41,816 nt of DNA. Source: an uncultured bacterium. GTDB lineage: Bacteria; Verrucomicrobiota; Kiritimatiellia; RFP12; UBA1067. The position numbers and the translations under genes are program-made. Below are positions 7,861 through 16,274 of this stretch, one piece after another. Under the pieces are notes generated by a model. That model had not been told where the DNA came from. It worked only from the letters and a program-made list of their open reading frames with translations, and searched no databases. Every line of letters starts with the position of its first letter. Positions within the stretch are counted from its first letter, which is position 1. The stretch spans positions 1 through 41,816 of the forward strand of contig CADCOC010000015.1 in NCBI GenBank assembly GCA_902802945.1. The letters are read 5' to 3'.

Positions 7861-9294
7861 ATGTACAGAGAAGGTCGTCCCAGGAAGAAAACATTCCCCG
7901 TCAACGTGATCGTTGACGACGGAGTAGTGCTTGTAGTTGGCGGCGGACAGGTCGGGCGCCGCAAGGTGCGCCAGCTGTTGGAGGCAGGGGCTACGGTGGA
8001 GCTGGTATGTCCGGACGCCGTGGCGGAACTTTCGGAATTGGCTGCGGAAGGGCGCATCCGCTGGACGAAGCGTCCGTTCCGCTCGGACGACGTGTCGGGG
8101 CATCTCCTCGCGTTCGCCTGCACGGACGACAAGCACCTCAACCGGGCCATCCTCGACGCGGCGCGCGCCGCACGAGTGCCATGCTGCTGCGCGGACGGCA
8201 ACTGGCCTGACGGCGACTTCACGACGCCCGCGATTGCGCGTTCGGGCGACATGCAGGTGGCTGTGTCCACGAGCGGACAGAGCTGCACGGACGCGCGCGA
8301 CTTCCGCGACGAGATTGCCGCGCTTCTGCAAGCGCGCAAGAGTCTGGAGCTCTTCGTGCTTGGCACGTCGGACGCGCTCCTGCCGTCGCGCAAGCGCGCG
8401 CCGTTCCACCTGCCCGCCGAGGAGCGGACGGCCGTGGGGCGGCTCTTCACGCGCGTGCGAGGCGTGCGCGAGTTCTTCATCCTCAACACGTGCAACCGAG
8501 TGGAGCTGGTCGCCGTGGCGTCGCCCGAGCCGGAAGTGCTGGACGTGCTCAAGCGGCTGACGGCCCTCAACCGCCTGCGCAGCGAGGAGTATTTCTGTTT
8601 GCGCGGCTATGAGGCGTTCCGGCATCTCGTGCTGGTGACGTCCGGCCTTGAATCGTCGCTCCTTGGCGAGTTCCACATCGTATCGCAGGTGAAGGACGCG
8701 CTGGACGAGGCGGAGGCGAACGGTTGGAGCGGACCCGCGCTCCGCGCGTCGGGTGCCGAGATCATGCGAGTTTCAAAGGCCGTGCGGCACGAAGTGGAGG
8801 GAATGCTGCGCGTGGCGGAGATCGACCAGATCGCGGTGCGTTACCTCAGCGTCCACGGCGGCCTCGACCCGAAGACGCGCGTCGTCGTGATCGGTACGGG
8901 CATGGTGGGGACGGGCGCCGTGGAGGCGCTCGTGCGCACCGGCGCACAGGTGACGTGGGCATACCACGTGCACAAGCCCGATTTCCCGCGCACGGTGCAG
9001 CTCGCGCAACTGCCGGAGGCGCTTGCCGAGGCGGACATCGTACTGAGCGCGGTGGACTCCGCACGTCCGGTGGTGACGCAGGAAATGTGCGCGGCGGTGG
9101 CGGATCGCAACGTTCTTTTCGTGGACCTCGGCGTGCCGCGCAACATCGACCCGTTCTACGACGACTGGGGTCATGGCGTGACTGTGGCCGACCTCGACGA
9201 CCTAAAGCTCTGGCACCGCGTGAACACGGGGGTACTGAACGCGGTGCGTGCGAAGGCCGACGCCGTGATCCGTGCCGAATACCGTGCGCCATGA
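7861..9294 (+). CDS. Fused precorrin-2 dehydrogenase (Met8-like) and glutamyl-tRNA reductase
   Basis: The product is 477 residues. Residues ~17-155 form a Met8/SirC/CysG-N domain with the NAD-binding GGGQVGRRKV (27-36) and the string FTTPAIARSGDMQVAVSTSGQS, expected to oxidise precorrin-2 to sirohydrochlorin. Residues ~162-470 are HemA: catalytic cysteine C211 in NTCNRVE, the conserved SGLESSLLGE at 261-270, an NADPH fold with VVVIGTGMVGTGA at 342-353 and VFVDLGVPRNIDP-type residues at 419-431. HemA normally continues another ~90-100 residues as a helical dimerisation domain. Here the protein stops just after the spinal-helix beginning (RAKADAVIRAEYRAP). The two activities sit at the entry to tetrapyrrole synthesis and at the siroheme branch. 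No other heme gene is nearby. Confidence 0.88.
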   Translation: MYREGRPRKKTFPVNVIVDDGVVLVVGGGQVGRRKVRQLLEAGATVELVCPDAVAELSELAAEGRIRWTKRPFRSDDVSGHLLAFACTDDKHLNRAILDAARAARVPCCCADGNWPDGDFTTPAIARSGDMQVAVSTSGQSCTDARDFRDEIAALLQARKSLELFVLGTSDALLPSRKRAPFHLPAEERTAVGRLFTRVRGVREFFILNTCNRVELVAVASPEPEVLDVLKRLTALNRLRSEEYFCLRGYEAFRHLVLVTSGLESSLLGEFHIVSQVKDALDEAEANGWSGPALRASGAEIMRVSKAVRHEVEGMLRVAEIDQIAVRYLSVHGGLDPKTRVVVIGTGMVGTGAVEALVRTGAQVTWAYHVHKPDFPRTVQLAQLPEALAEADIVLSAVDSARPVVTQEMCAAVADRNVLFVDLGVPRNIDPFYDDWGHGVTVADLDDLKLWHRVNTGVLNAVRAKADAVIRAEYRAP

Positions 9295-9317
9295 TTTACC
9301 AGCAAAGGAGACCTGCC

Positions 9318-11618
9318 ATGCACTCAACAACAGTCAAAAACGTTTTGGCGGCTTCATTCGCCTGTGTGGTCGTGGTATGCGCAGCCCTCCCGTCATTTGC
9401 GGCGGATGAATTCGCGCTACAGCGCGCCGAGTTCGCGAAGTACTACAGGCAGATCACCGGCAAGGATGCGCCTGCGGGAATCGTGAAGTTCGCCATCGAC
9501 CCCAAGGTATCGAAGAGCGGCCGGGATGCATACGCCATCACATCGGGGTGGCGGGCCTCGCACCCCGCTCCATCGGGGTGGCGGGCCTCCGTGCCCGCAA
9601 CTTCAGGGCGGGCGTCCCCGCCCGCTCTCACCATCACCGGCTCCAACCTGCGCAGCGTGTGGTACGGCCTCTACGACCTTCTCGAGCGGCGCGGCGGCTG
9701 CCACTGGTTCTGGGACGGCGACGTGGTGCCGAAGCGTGAATACATTGACTTCTCGAACCTCGACGTCCACGAAGAGGCACGCTTCGAGTATCGCGGACTT
9801 CGTTACTTCGCGCACCGCGGCCTCACGCGCTTCCAGGCGGAGCACTGGGGACCCGAGGACTGGAAGAAGGAAATCGACTGGATCCTCAAGCGCCGCCTTA
9901 ACGTGTTCATGCTCCGCATCGGACAGGACGATCTCTTCCAGCGGACGTTCCCCGACGCATGCGCCTATCCCGATCCGTCGAAGCCCCTCCCAGGCGCGGG
10001 CACGGGCTACAACGACCGTTCGATTTTCTGGAGCCTCCAGTTCAGGGGCAAGCTCCGCGACAACCTCCAGAAGTACGGATTCGAGCGCGGGCTGATGGTG
10101 CCCGAGGACTACGGTACGATGACCCACTGGTATTCGCCTACGCCGCTCGACTACATCGCGAACCGCAAGCCGCCGTTCTACCCTGGCGCGGACAAGCGTC
10201 CGGAGAACAACCGCGTGTGGGACGTGCGCGACGATCGCTGGATCGACGAGTACTGGAAGATGACGAAGACGGCCGTTGAGACCTACGGCAAGGGCGCGCC
10301 GGAGCCGCGTCTCCTCCATACCATCGGCACGGGCGAGCGCATCCTCTCCAAGGACAAGAAGGAGAACTTCAAGCTCAAGGTCATCGGCCTCCAGCACTTC
10401 ATGTCGCGCATTGAGCGCGACTACCCGGACGCCAAGCTGCTCATGCCGGGCTGGGATTTCTACTTCAGCTGGTCTCCGCAGGAGGTCAAGGACTTCCTCA
10501 AACTGCTCGACCCGAACAAGTGCATCGTCTGGGACTACTCCGCCGACTACCGTTCGGCGCGCGGCGCGAAGAGCAACTTCACGAACTGGGGCGTGATCGG
10601 CAAGTTCCCCTATACCTACTCCATCTTCCTCGCCTACGAGAAAGCTCTCGACGTGCGCGCGGCCTACCCGGTCATAGAGAAGCGCCAGGAGCTCGTGCAG
10701 AACGATCCGTTCTGCAGGGGATTCATCTTCTGGCCGGAATCGAGCCATACGGACACGCTGCTGCTCCGCTACTTCACCGCGAACGCCTGGTCCGACAGGG
10801 CGATTCCGCACGGCGAGGTGCTGGACGAGTTCTGCGCTAGCCGCTACGGGAAGAACGCCGAGGCGATGAAGGCGGCGTGGAAGGCCGTGTTGTCCGCGTC
10901 GTGGCTGCGCGACTGGACGACGACTTACGCAGACGGAATACTCAAGGGAGACCTCGGCGACAAGAACGCCGCGCGCGCTCCGGAAAAGTGGAACAAGCCT
11001 GTTGCCGACGCCGAGAAGGTGTTCGGGATGCTTGCGGATATCGAGTGGGAGGACGATTTCATCAAGCGCGACACCATCGACATCGCCCGCATGGTGCTTG
11101 ATCGGATCATCTCGCTCCGCCGCATGAACCTGAACAACGATGTCGCGAAATGGCGGAAGGGGGAGGGGAGGACAGCAAGCGTACAACAGCAAGAAGCGCT
11201 TGTTGCCCGTGCCAACCAGATTGCCGACCTGTGCGACTTGATGGCCGACCTCCTCGCGCTCCACACAGACTATTCGCTGTGGGAGTCGTACCTGCGCCTC
11301 GATTCGGTGGAGAAGATACAGAATCCGAACTTCTCGAAGACGCTCTTCGAGAACGCCTCGTGCGGCTACTGCCGCAGCCACCAGTACGAGCTCGCGCGGC
11401 ACTGGTACGCGCCGCACATGAGGGCCATCGCTAAGAACCTCGCAAAGGCCCTCGCGTCGGGCGACAAAGATGCAAAGATTTCTCCGAATGCCGAGAAGGA
11501 GCGCCTCGCGCTCAAAAAGAAACCGCTTCAGTCGCTGAGGCCAACGCAGCTGCGCACGGAGGAGAACTTCCGCAAGGTCATGCGGAAGATCGAGGAACTT
11601 TGCAAACAGGAACGCTAA
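9318..11618 (+). CDS. GH89-like alpha-N-acetylglucosaminidase, secreted
   Basis: The product is 766 residues with a Sec signal peptide (VLAASFACVVVVCAALPSFA). It resembles the NAGLU family: a small N-terminal alpha/beta domain ending in RSVWYGLYDLLERRGGCHWFW, a TIM barrel beginning EYRGLRYFAHRG with WKKEIDWILKRRLNVFML (compare the family's W-EREIDWMALNGIN), and a helical C-terminal part. The glutamate in GFIFWPESSHTDTLLLRY sits where GH89 enzymes have a catalytic Glu (TPEG). Such enzymes release terminal alpha-GlcNAc, for instance from mucin or heparan chains. The match is distant, so substrate is uncertain. The ribosome binding site AAAGGAG is 7 bp before the ATG. A 30-residue repeat insert follows residue 74, and a second short repeat falls at about residues 619-626. 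Confidence 0.72.
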   Translation: MHSTTVKNVLAASFACVVVVCAALPSFAADEFALQRAEFAKYYRQITGKDAPAGIVKFAIDPKVSKSGRDAYAITSGWRASHPAPSGWRASVPATSGRASPPALTITGSNLRSVWYGLYDLLERRGGCHWFWDGDVVPKREYIDFSNLDVHEEARFEYRGLRYFAHRGLTRFQAEHWGPEDWKKEIDWILKRRLNVFMLRIGQDDLFQRTFPDACAYPDPSKPLPGAGTGYNDRSIFWSLQFRGKLRDNLQKYGFERGLMVPEDYGTMTHWYSPTPLDYIANRKPPFYPGADKRPENNRVWDVRDDRWIDEYWKMTKTAVETYGKGAPEPRLLHTIGTGERILSKDKKENFKLKVIGLQHFMSRIERDYPDAKLLMPGWDFYFSWSPQEVKDFLKLLDPNKCIVWDYSADYRSARGAKSNFTNWGVIGKFPYTYSIFLAYEKALDVRAAYPVIEKRQELVQNDPFCRGFIFWPESSHTDTLLLRYFTANAWSDRAIPHGEVLDEFCASRYGKNAEAMKAAWKAVLSASWLRDWTTTYADGILKGDLGDKNAARAPEKWNKPVADAEKVFGMLADIEWEDDFIKRDTIDIARMVLDRIISLRRMNLNNDVAKWRKGEGRTASVQQQEALVARANQIADLCDLMADLLALHTDYSLWESYLRLDSVEKIQNPNFSKTLFENASCGYCRSHQYELARHWYAPHMRAIAKNLAKALASGDKDAKISPNAEKERLALKKKPLQSLRPTQLRTEENFRKVMRKIEELCKQER
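9541..9630. repeat. Three 30-bp GC-rich palindromic units within the GH89-like gene
   Basis: Units start at 9541, 9571 and 9601. The first two share CATCGGGGTGGCGGGCCTC. The third is more diverged and contains the perfect hairpin GGGCGGG-cgtc-CCCGCCC. The frame is kept, and the protein gains the 10-residue units SGWRASHPAP, SGWRASVPAT and SGRASPPALT just before the conserved TITGSNLRSVWYGLYD. The insert therefore lies in a loop ahead of a conserved block. Confidence 0.9.
11174..11193. repeat. Dispersed 20-bp repeat (CTTGCTGTTGTACGCTTGC family), copy in the GH89-like gene
   Basis: AGCAAGCGTACAACAGCAAG matches 33428-33446 exactly over 19 bases. Its reverse complement matches 26944-26965 and 33390-33410 with two differences. 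It is in frame and encodes part of TASVQQQEA, a low-complexity stretch between two helices of the glycosidase. Confidence 0.8.
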
Positions 11619-11637
11619 ACAGGAGGCAACGAAGAAA

Positions 11638-13161
11638 ATGAAAACCATTCAAATGAACGTCAAGCTCGTGGCTTTGGCGGCGAGCTGTGTCGCGCTACAG
11701 GTCGCCGGGGCGAACAAGTACCAGAACTTCCAATGGGAAAAAACGACATACGTTCCGTTCGACGCGAAGACGACGGTCACGCTAGAGTGTCCCGATCCCG
11801 CTGCCGCTACGTGGCTCAAGGCGCATTACGCGCAGTGGTACGGAGAGTCCGCGCCGAAAGTGAAGGTCGGTGCGACCGGCCTCACGCCGGAGGCGGGAGA
11901 CGAGGCGTATGCGGCGAGCACCGATTCAAACGGCGTGAAGATCGCGGCGAACACGCTCGCCGGAACGCGCTGGGCGTCCTACACCCTGCGTCAGCTCGCC
12001 ATCGCGAAGCGCGGCACGGTCCAGGTCGAAGGGTACCTGCTGCCGAAGCTCACGACGACAGACCGTCCGCATCTTGCGTTCCGCGCCGTCCACCTCTGCT
12101 GGTTCCCGGAGACGCGTCCGCAGCAGATCGAGCGCGCCATCCGCCTTGCGGCGCTGATGAAGTTCAACTACGCGATCATCGAGCCGTGGGGCATGTACAA
12201 GAGCGAAAAGCATCCGTGGTGGGGCTGGCCGCAGGCGAACATGACGAAGGAAGAGGTGCGCCGCCTCGTGGCGATCAGCAAGGACATTGGCATCACGCTC
12301 GTCCCGCAGATCAACTGCTACGGACACGCCTCCGCCTCGCGTGGCTGTACGATCAAGCACGCCGTGCTCGACCTGCATCCCGAATACGAGCCGCTCTTCG
12401 AGCCGGCTCCGCTCAAGCCGGTCCACGGCTCCTCGGACTGGGACGGATGGAGCTGGTGCATTTCCAACCCCGAGACGCAGCGCGTCCTCCGCGAACTGAT
12501 CGCGGAGATACACGAGAACTTCGACAACCCGCCGTTCTTCCACATCGGGTGCGACGAGGCGTTCGGCGCGCAGACGTGTCCGTCGTGCGCCAAGCATCCC
12601 AAGGGCGAACTGTTGCTGAAGCACATCTCCGGGATTGCGGAGTTCCTCCGGTCGCGCGGCGCGCAGGCGATGATGTGGCATGACATGCTGCTGGACGCGA
12701 GCGACCCGCGCTGGAAGGGGTTCATCAAGTTCGGCAGCAAGGAGACCTCCTCCATCCTCGACAAGCTGCCCAAGGACATCATCATCTGCGACTGGCAGTA
12801 CTGGAAGCAGACCAAGGACAAGGACGGCAAGCCCTGGCCGACGATGACGTACTTCAAGAAGAAGGGCTTCCCCGTGGCGGCATGTCCGTGGATGAACGGA
12901 GCGGAGATGAAGTCGATGTCCGACCACATCGTGAGGATCGGGGGCTTCGGCTTCATCGAGACGACGTGGCATCACCTGCGCGGCAAGGACTGGGAGAACA
13001 TGTACAAGTGGTCCGGCCACGCCGCGTGGGGTTCGCCCGTCTCGCACGATGTCCCGTTCCAGCGCTCGCTTCGCCTCATCGGAAACGACATGAAGGTGGA
13101 GGACTACCAAGACACGGGTTTCCTCAACTATCAGGTGCCGCCGGCCTGGTGGGCGCACTGA
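11638..13161 (+). CDS. GH20 beta-N-acetylhexosaminidase, secreted
   Basis: The product is 507 residues with a signal peptide (LVALAASCVALQVAGA). Residues ~35-140 form the GH20b-type accessory domain, ending in GTRWASYTLRQLA and the PHLAFRAVHL that opens the barrel. The catalytic pair is D306-E307 in FHIGCDEAFG, the diagnostic GH20 motif for substrate-assisted cleavage of terminal beta-GlcNAc or beta-GalNAc. Aromatic residues for the sugar pocket are visible (WDGWSW, CDWQYWKQ, TTWHH). It begins 19 bp after the GH89-like gene with the ribosome binding site AGGAGG, so the two probably share a transcript. An alpha- and a beta-specific GlcNAc enzyme next to each other implies stepwise trimming of a GlcNAc-containing host or bacterial glycan. 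Confidence 0.88.
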   Translation: MKTIQMNVKLVALAASCVALQVAGANKYQNFQWEKTTYVPFDAKTTVTLECPDPAAATWLKAHYAQWYGESAPKVKVGATGLTPEAGDEAYAASTDSNGVKIAANTLAGTRWASYTLRQLAIAKRGTVQVEGYLLPKLTTTDRPHLAFRAVHLCWFPETRPQQIERAIRLAALMKFNYAIIEPWGMYKSEKHPWWGWPQANMTKEEVRRLVAISKDIGITLVPQINCYGHASASRGCTIKHAVLDLHPEYEPLFEPAPLKPVHGSSDWDGWSWCISNPETQRVLRELIAEIHENFDNPPFFHIGCDEAFGAQTCPSCAKHPKGELLLKHISGIAEFLRSRGAQAMMWHDMLLDASDPRWKGFIKFGSKETSSILDKLPKDIIICDWQYWKQTKDKDGKPWPTMTYFKKKGFPVAACPWMNGAEMKSMSDHIVRIGGFGFIETTWHHLRGKDWENMYKWSGHAAWGSPVSHDVPFQRSLRLIGNDMKVEDYQDTGFLNYQVPPAWWAH

Positions 13162-13263
13162 GACCTGTACACCACGGGAAAGGCGTCGGCGGGGATTCTT
13201 TGAATAATTTCCTTGACGTGAAGGAAGAGTATTCCATGTCGAAGCATTAGAAAGGAAGAAAAA

Positions 13264-14769
13264 GTGACTAGTAAAATGCTATTCAATAGGCGGCAATTTC
13301 TGGGCGCGATGGCGTCCTTTGGCGCGTTTGGCGCGGCGCGTCCGCTGTTTGCGGCGCCGGCGGGGCGTCCGAACCTCACGCTCGGCATCTTGAGCGACAT
13401 CCACCTGTCGATCTCGAAGGGCAAGGACGGGACGCTTTCGTTCGCCGGCGAGGAGATGTTCACGAAGGCGCTCAAATGGTACCGGGACTGCGGCGTCGAC
13501 GGCGTGCTCGTTTGCGGCGACATGGCGGACCGCGGCACGGTTGAGGAACTTGAGGCCGTCGCGCGCGCATGGTACTCCGTGTTTCCTGATGGCAAGGCAC
13601 CGGACGGACGCCGCGTGGAGCAGCTGTTCGTGTACGGCAACCACGATTTTGAAGGCTACAAGTACGGCGGACGCGTCAAGTCGATCTTTGGCAAGGAGTA
13701 CTATGACCACGCCATCAACAAAGACCTCGCCGCAGCTTGGAAGAAGTGCTTCCACGAGGATTTCAACCCGATCTGGCGCAAGGAGGTGAAGGGCTACACG
13801 GTCATCGGCACGCACTGGACCAAGGACCACTGCCGCGGATGGGAGGAAGTCGGCACGTCGTATGCATCGCACTGGTTCGAGCAGAACGGCGCGACGCTTG
13901 ATCCGTCCAAGCCGTTCTTCTACCTCCAGCATCCACCGCTCAAGGGCACGTGCCACTGCGACTGGGTGTGGGGACACGACAACGGCCTCGTGACGAAGGC
14001 GCTCTCGAAGTTCCGCAACGCCGTTGCGTTCTCCGGGCATTCACATGCCTCCATCAACGACGAGCGGGCGATCTGGCAGGGAACGTTTACGTCCATCGGC
14101 GCGGGCTCGCTCAAGTACACTGGCCTTGAATACGGAGATGTCCTGCCGTTCGGCCGCGAGAACGATTATCCGTCTCCGGGCCAGCGGGACGAAGACCCGT
14201 ACAAGATCATGCGCAAGATGAAGATCCACAGCGGACACCAGGGCATGATCCTGCGCGTGTACGACGACCGCATGGTGTTCGAGCGCCGTGACTTCGAGGA
14301 CCTTGGCCTTCTCGGCGACGACTGGGTCGTGCCGCTTCCGGCGGTGGAGCCTATGCCGTTCGCCTACGCGAAGCGCGCGGCGGCGAGTGTTCCTCCGCAG
14401 TTCCCGAAGGGCGCCGCACTTGCGGTGCGCATGACGAAGGGCAAGAATCGCGGCAGCAAGAAAGTCAAGGCCGTGACGCAGCCGGTCCTCGAAATCACCA
14501 TCCCGCCTGCGAACGGAAAGAAGGGCGCGCGGGCGCTCGACTTCGCCATCAGAATCACGGGCGAGAACGGCAAGGCGGACGATCGGTATGTCTTTGCAGA
14601 ATCGTTCTACCGCTCCGAGTCGGGCGGTGCGGCGAACGTGTCGACCGTGTGCAGCCTTGCCGCGAACCGCCTCAAGGCCACTGGAAAGCTGCGCATCGAA
14701 GTCTCGCCGCGCAACAGCTTCGGCAAGGCAGGCACGCCGATCTCGACCACGTTCGCGCTCCATGTGTGA
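13264..14769 (+). CDS. Exported calcineurin-like metallophosphoesterase
   Basis: The product is 501 residues, starting at GTG, because the ribosome binding site AAAGGAAG lies 6 bp upstream; the next ATG (13276) is too far from it. The start NRRQFLGAMASFGAFGAARPLFA has the twin-arginine pattern, so Tat export is likely. All five metallophosphatase blocks are present: SDIHL (D45, H47), GDMAD (D86), GNHDFE (N126, H127), HPP (H223) and GHSH (258-261), which together bind two metal ions. The last ~130 residues are a beta-rich extension unlike the catalytic domain. It might remove phosphate or cleave phosphodiesters from glycans released by the upstream hydrolases; that is inference. It overlaps the next gene by 8 bp (ATGTGTGA). 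Confidence 0.87.
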   Translation: MTSKMLFNRRQFLGAMASFGAFGAARPLFAAPAGRPNLTLGILSDIHLSISKGKDGTLSFAGEEMFTKALKWYRDCGVDGVLVCGDMADRGTVEELEAVARAWYSVFPDGKAPDGRRVEQLFVYGNHDFEGYKYGGRVKSIFGKEYYDHAINKDLAAAWKKCFHEDFNPIWRKEVKGYTVIGTHWTKDHCRGWEEVGTSYASHWFEQNGATLDPSKPFFYLQHPPLKGTCHCDWVWGHDNGLVTKALSKFRNAVAFSGHSHASINDERAIWQGTFTSIGAGSLKYTGLEYGDVLPFGRENDYPSPGQRDEDPYKIMRKMKIHSGHQGMILRVYDDRMVFERRDFEDLGLLGDDWVVPLPAVEPMPFAYAKRAAASVPPQFPKGAALAVRMTKGKNRGSKKVKAVTQPVLEITIPPANGKKGARALDFAIRITGENGKADDRYVFAESFYRSESGGAANVSTVCSLAANRLKATGKLRIEVSPRNSFGKAGTPISTTFALHV

Positions 14770-15556
14770 ACTGCTTGGAATATCCGCGAAGCAACGCCGT
14801 GCGTTCAACGCGGTCCTGCGAGAATTCTTCTCACACGCCGATCAGAATCCGCACGGGTGGGGGCTCGCCCGCTTCACCGAAGCGGACGGGTCGCACATGT
14901 CGCGGCCTGTGATTGACAAAGAGCCGAGTAAGGCCACGACGAGCGAACGACTGCGCGGGCTCCTTGACGCCGACATCGAGGAACAGGCGCTTCTCGCGCA
15001 CATTCGCTTTGCCTCGATTGGACATCCAGAATACGTCAATTGCCATCCGTTTACGGCCACCGACAGTTCCGGGCGCGCCTGGACGCTCATCCACAACGGG
15101 ACGATTTTTCACAGCGAAGCCTTGAACGGTTATCTCAACATCCAGTCTGGAACGACCGATTCCGAGCGCGTGCTTCTGTATCTCGTCGACTGCATCGACC
15201 GTGCGCAGGCTCGGACGGGACGTCCCATCGGCGCGGACGAGCGCTTCGACGTGCTCGCCACCGAAATCACCGCGCTCGCGGCGGAGGGCAACAAACTCAA
15301 CCTGCTCATCTACGACGGCGAAGTGATGTACGTCCACACGAACTTGAGAGGAACCCTGCACTACCGTGAGGACGGCGACGCGCTGATCTTCTCGACGAAG
15401 CCGCTCTCAAAGGGGACGTGGAAGCCGGTGCCGTTCACGCGGCTCCTCGCGGTGCAGGACGGCGCGTTCATCCGCGAGGCGCCGCCGCACGGGCACGAGT
15501 ACGTCTACGATTCCGAGGACTACCGTTACGTCTACATGGGCTACGCCATGCTCTGA
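14762..15556 (+). CDS. Class II glutamine amidotransferase (YafJ/EgtC-type)
   Basis: The product is 264 residues. After loss of the initiator Met the chain begins with Cys, the N-terminal nucleophile of class II amidotransferases, in MCELLGIS. The rest fits the stand-alone family: NPHGWGLARF, ALLAHIRFASIG with the conserved Arg, NCHPFT, LIHNGTIF and DSERVLLYLV. The domain hydrolyses glutamine to give ammonia or transfers the gamma-glutamyl group. No synthase domain or obvious partner is adjacent, so its acceptor is unknown. The start lies inside the end of the metallophosphoesterase gene, implying coupling. Confidence 0.88.
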   Translation: MCELLGISAKQRRAFNAVLREFFSHADQNPHGWGLARFTEADGSHMSRPVIDKEPSKATTSERLRGLLDADIEEQALLAHIRFASIGHPEYVNCHPFTATDSSGRAWTLIHNGTIFHSEALNGYLNIQSGTTDSERVLLYLVDCIDRAQARTGRPIGADERFDVLATEITALAAEGNKLNLLIYDGEVMYVHTNLRGTLHYREDGDALIFSTKPLSKGTWKPVPFTRLLAVQDGAFIREAPPHGHEYVYDSEDYRYVYMGYAML

Positions 15557-15583
15557 GTTTGGAAACCACAAAAGGAGAAACAA

Positions 15584-16183
15584 ATGAGATTGCTGAAAAT
15601 CCTGGTACTGTTGCTGAGTGCGGCGACATTCGCGGCGTCTGCTACGGAGGATCCCGGCTACATTAGTTCGCTGCGCGTCGACAACTCGACGGCGAAGCAG
15701 TCAACGTCTGAAAGCAAGGGGTCGAAGAAATCTGGTGGACGTCGCACGAGGACGTCGGTCCAGACAAAGACGACGAGCCGCAGCCTGTCGTGGCCGGTCA
15801 CCGTGTCATTCACCGGCAAGTCGCTTCCCGAAGCCGGTTCCGTGAAGCTGAAGTGCTACTTCATCGGCACGACCGACGGGAAGAAAGCGATGCTCGGTGA
15901 TAAAACGATTCCGGTCACGCTGGACGAGAAGGGCGTGTTCAAGACCGTCGTCACGTCGCCGACCGAGACGCTCGTGCGTAAGAAGACCATTACGACGACA
16001 AGAAGGACAAGGTATAGGGGTGGTAACTCGTCCGCGAAGTCCGAGACAACGGGCTCGCGCGTCACTGGATGCATCATCCAGCTGATGGTCAAGGATTCGG
16101 TCGAGAAATCTTTTGCCTCGGACCCCAGATGGAGCAAGGCCGCAAAGTCGTCCCCGCTCCCTGAATCCGAAATTATCAAGTAG
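15584..16183 (+). CDS. Small secreted protein of unknown function
   Basis: The product is 199 residues with a clear signal peptide (MRLLKILVLLLSAATFAASA) and the ribosome binding site AAAGGAGA 7 bp before the ATG. Residues ~30-68 are rich in Ser, Thr, Lys and Arg and probably unstructured. Residues ~68-130 look like a beta-sandwich (SLSWPVTVSFTGKSLPEAGSVKLKCYFIG). A second basic Thr/Arg segment is followed by GCIIQLMVKDSVEKSF. No family is recognised. It is the last gene before a new promoter at 16262. Confidence 0.7.
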   Translation: MRLLKILVLLLSAATFAASATEDPGYISSLRVDNSTAKQSTSESKGSKKSGGRRTRTSVQTKTTSRSLSWPVTVSFTGKSLPEAGSVKLKCYFIGTTDGKKAMLGDKTIPVTLDEKGVFKTVVTSPTETLVRKKTITTTRRTRYRGGNSSAKSETTGSRVTGCIIQLMVKDSVEKSFASDPRWSKAAKSSPLPESEIIK

Positions 16184-16258
16184 GGGAAATCCTCTGCGCA
16201 ATCAAATTGCGAAGGAGATGATTGGGTGATTTTCACTCCGCACGGCTGCGGCGATTTG

Positions 16259-16267
16259 TGGTATACT
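16259..16267 (+). promoter_or_regulatory. Extended -10 promoter with leaderless spacing
   Basis: TGG-TATACT (16259-16267) is followed by exactly seven bases (GTGCGCC) and then an ATG at 16275. Transcription would begin at or beside the start codon. Confidence 0.55.
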
Positions 16268-16274
16268 GTGCGCC

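Noticed and set aside
9603..11648. A 681-codon antisense frame opposite the GH89-like gene
   Set aside because: It mirrors the codon pattern of the sense gene, has no ribosome binding site or family match, and its start overlaps the beginning of the GH20 gene.
13236..13250. Tiny ORF (MSKH) before the metallophosphoesterase gene
   Set aside because: Four codons with no supporting signal; probably chance.
16191..16216. Rho-independent terminator after the small secreted protein (CGCAAT/ATTGCG hairpin)
   Set aside because: The stem is only six base pairs and no T-run follows.
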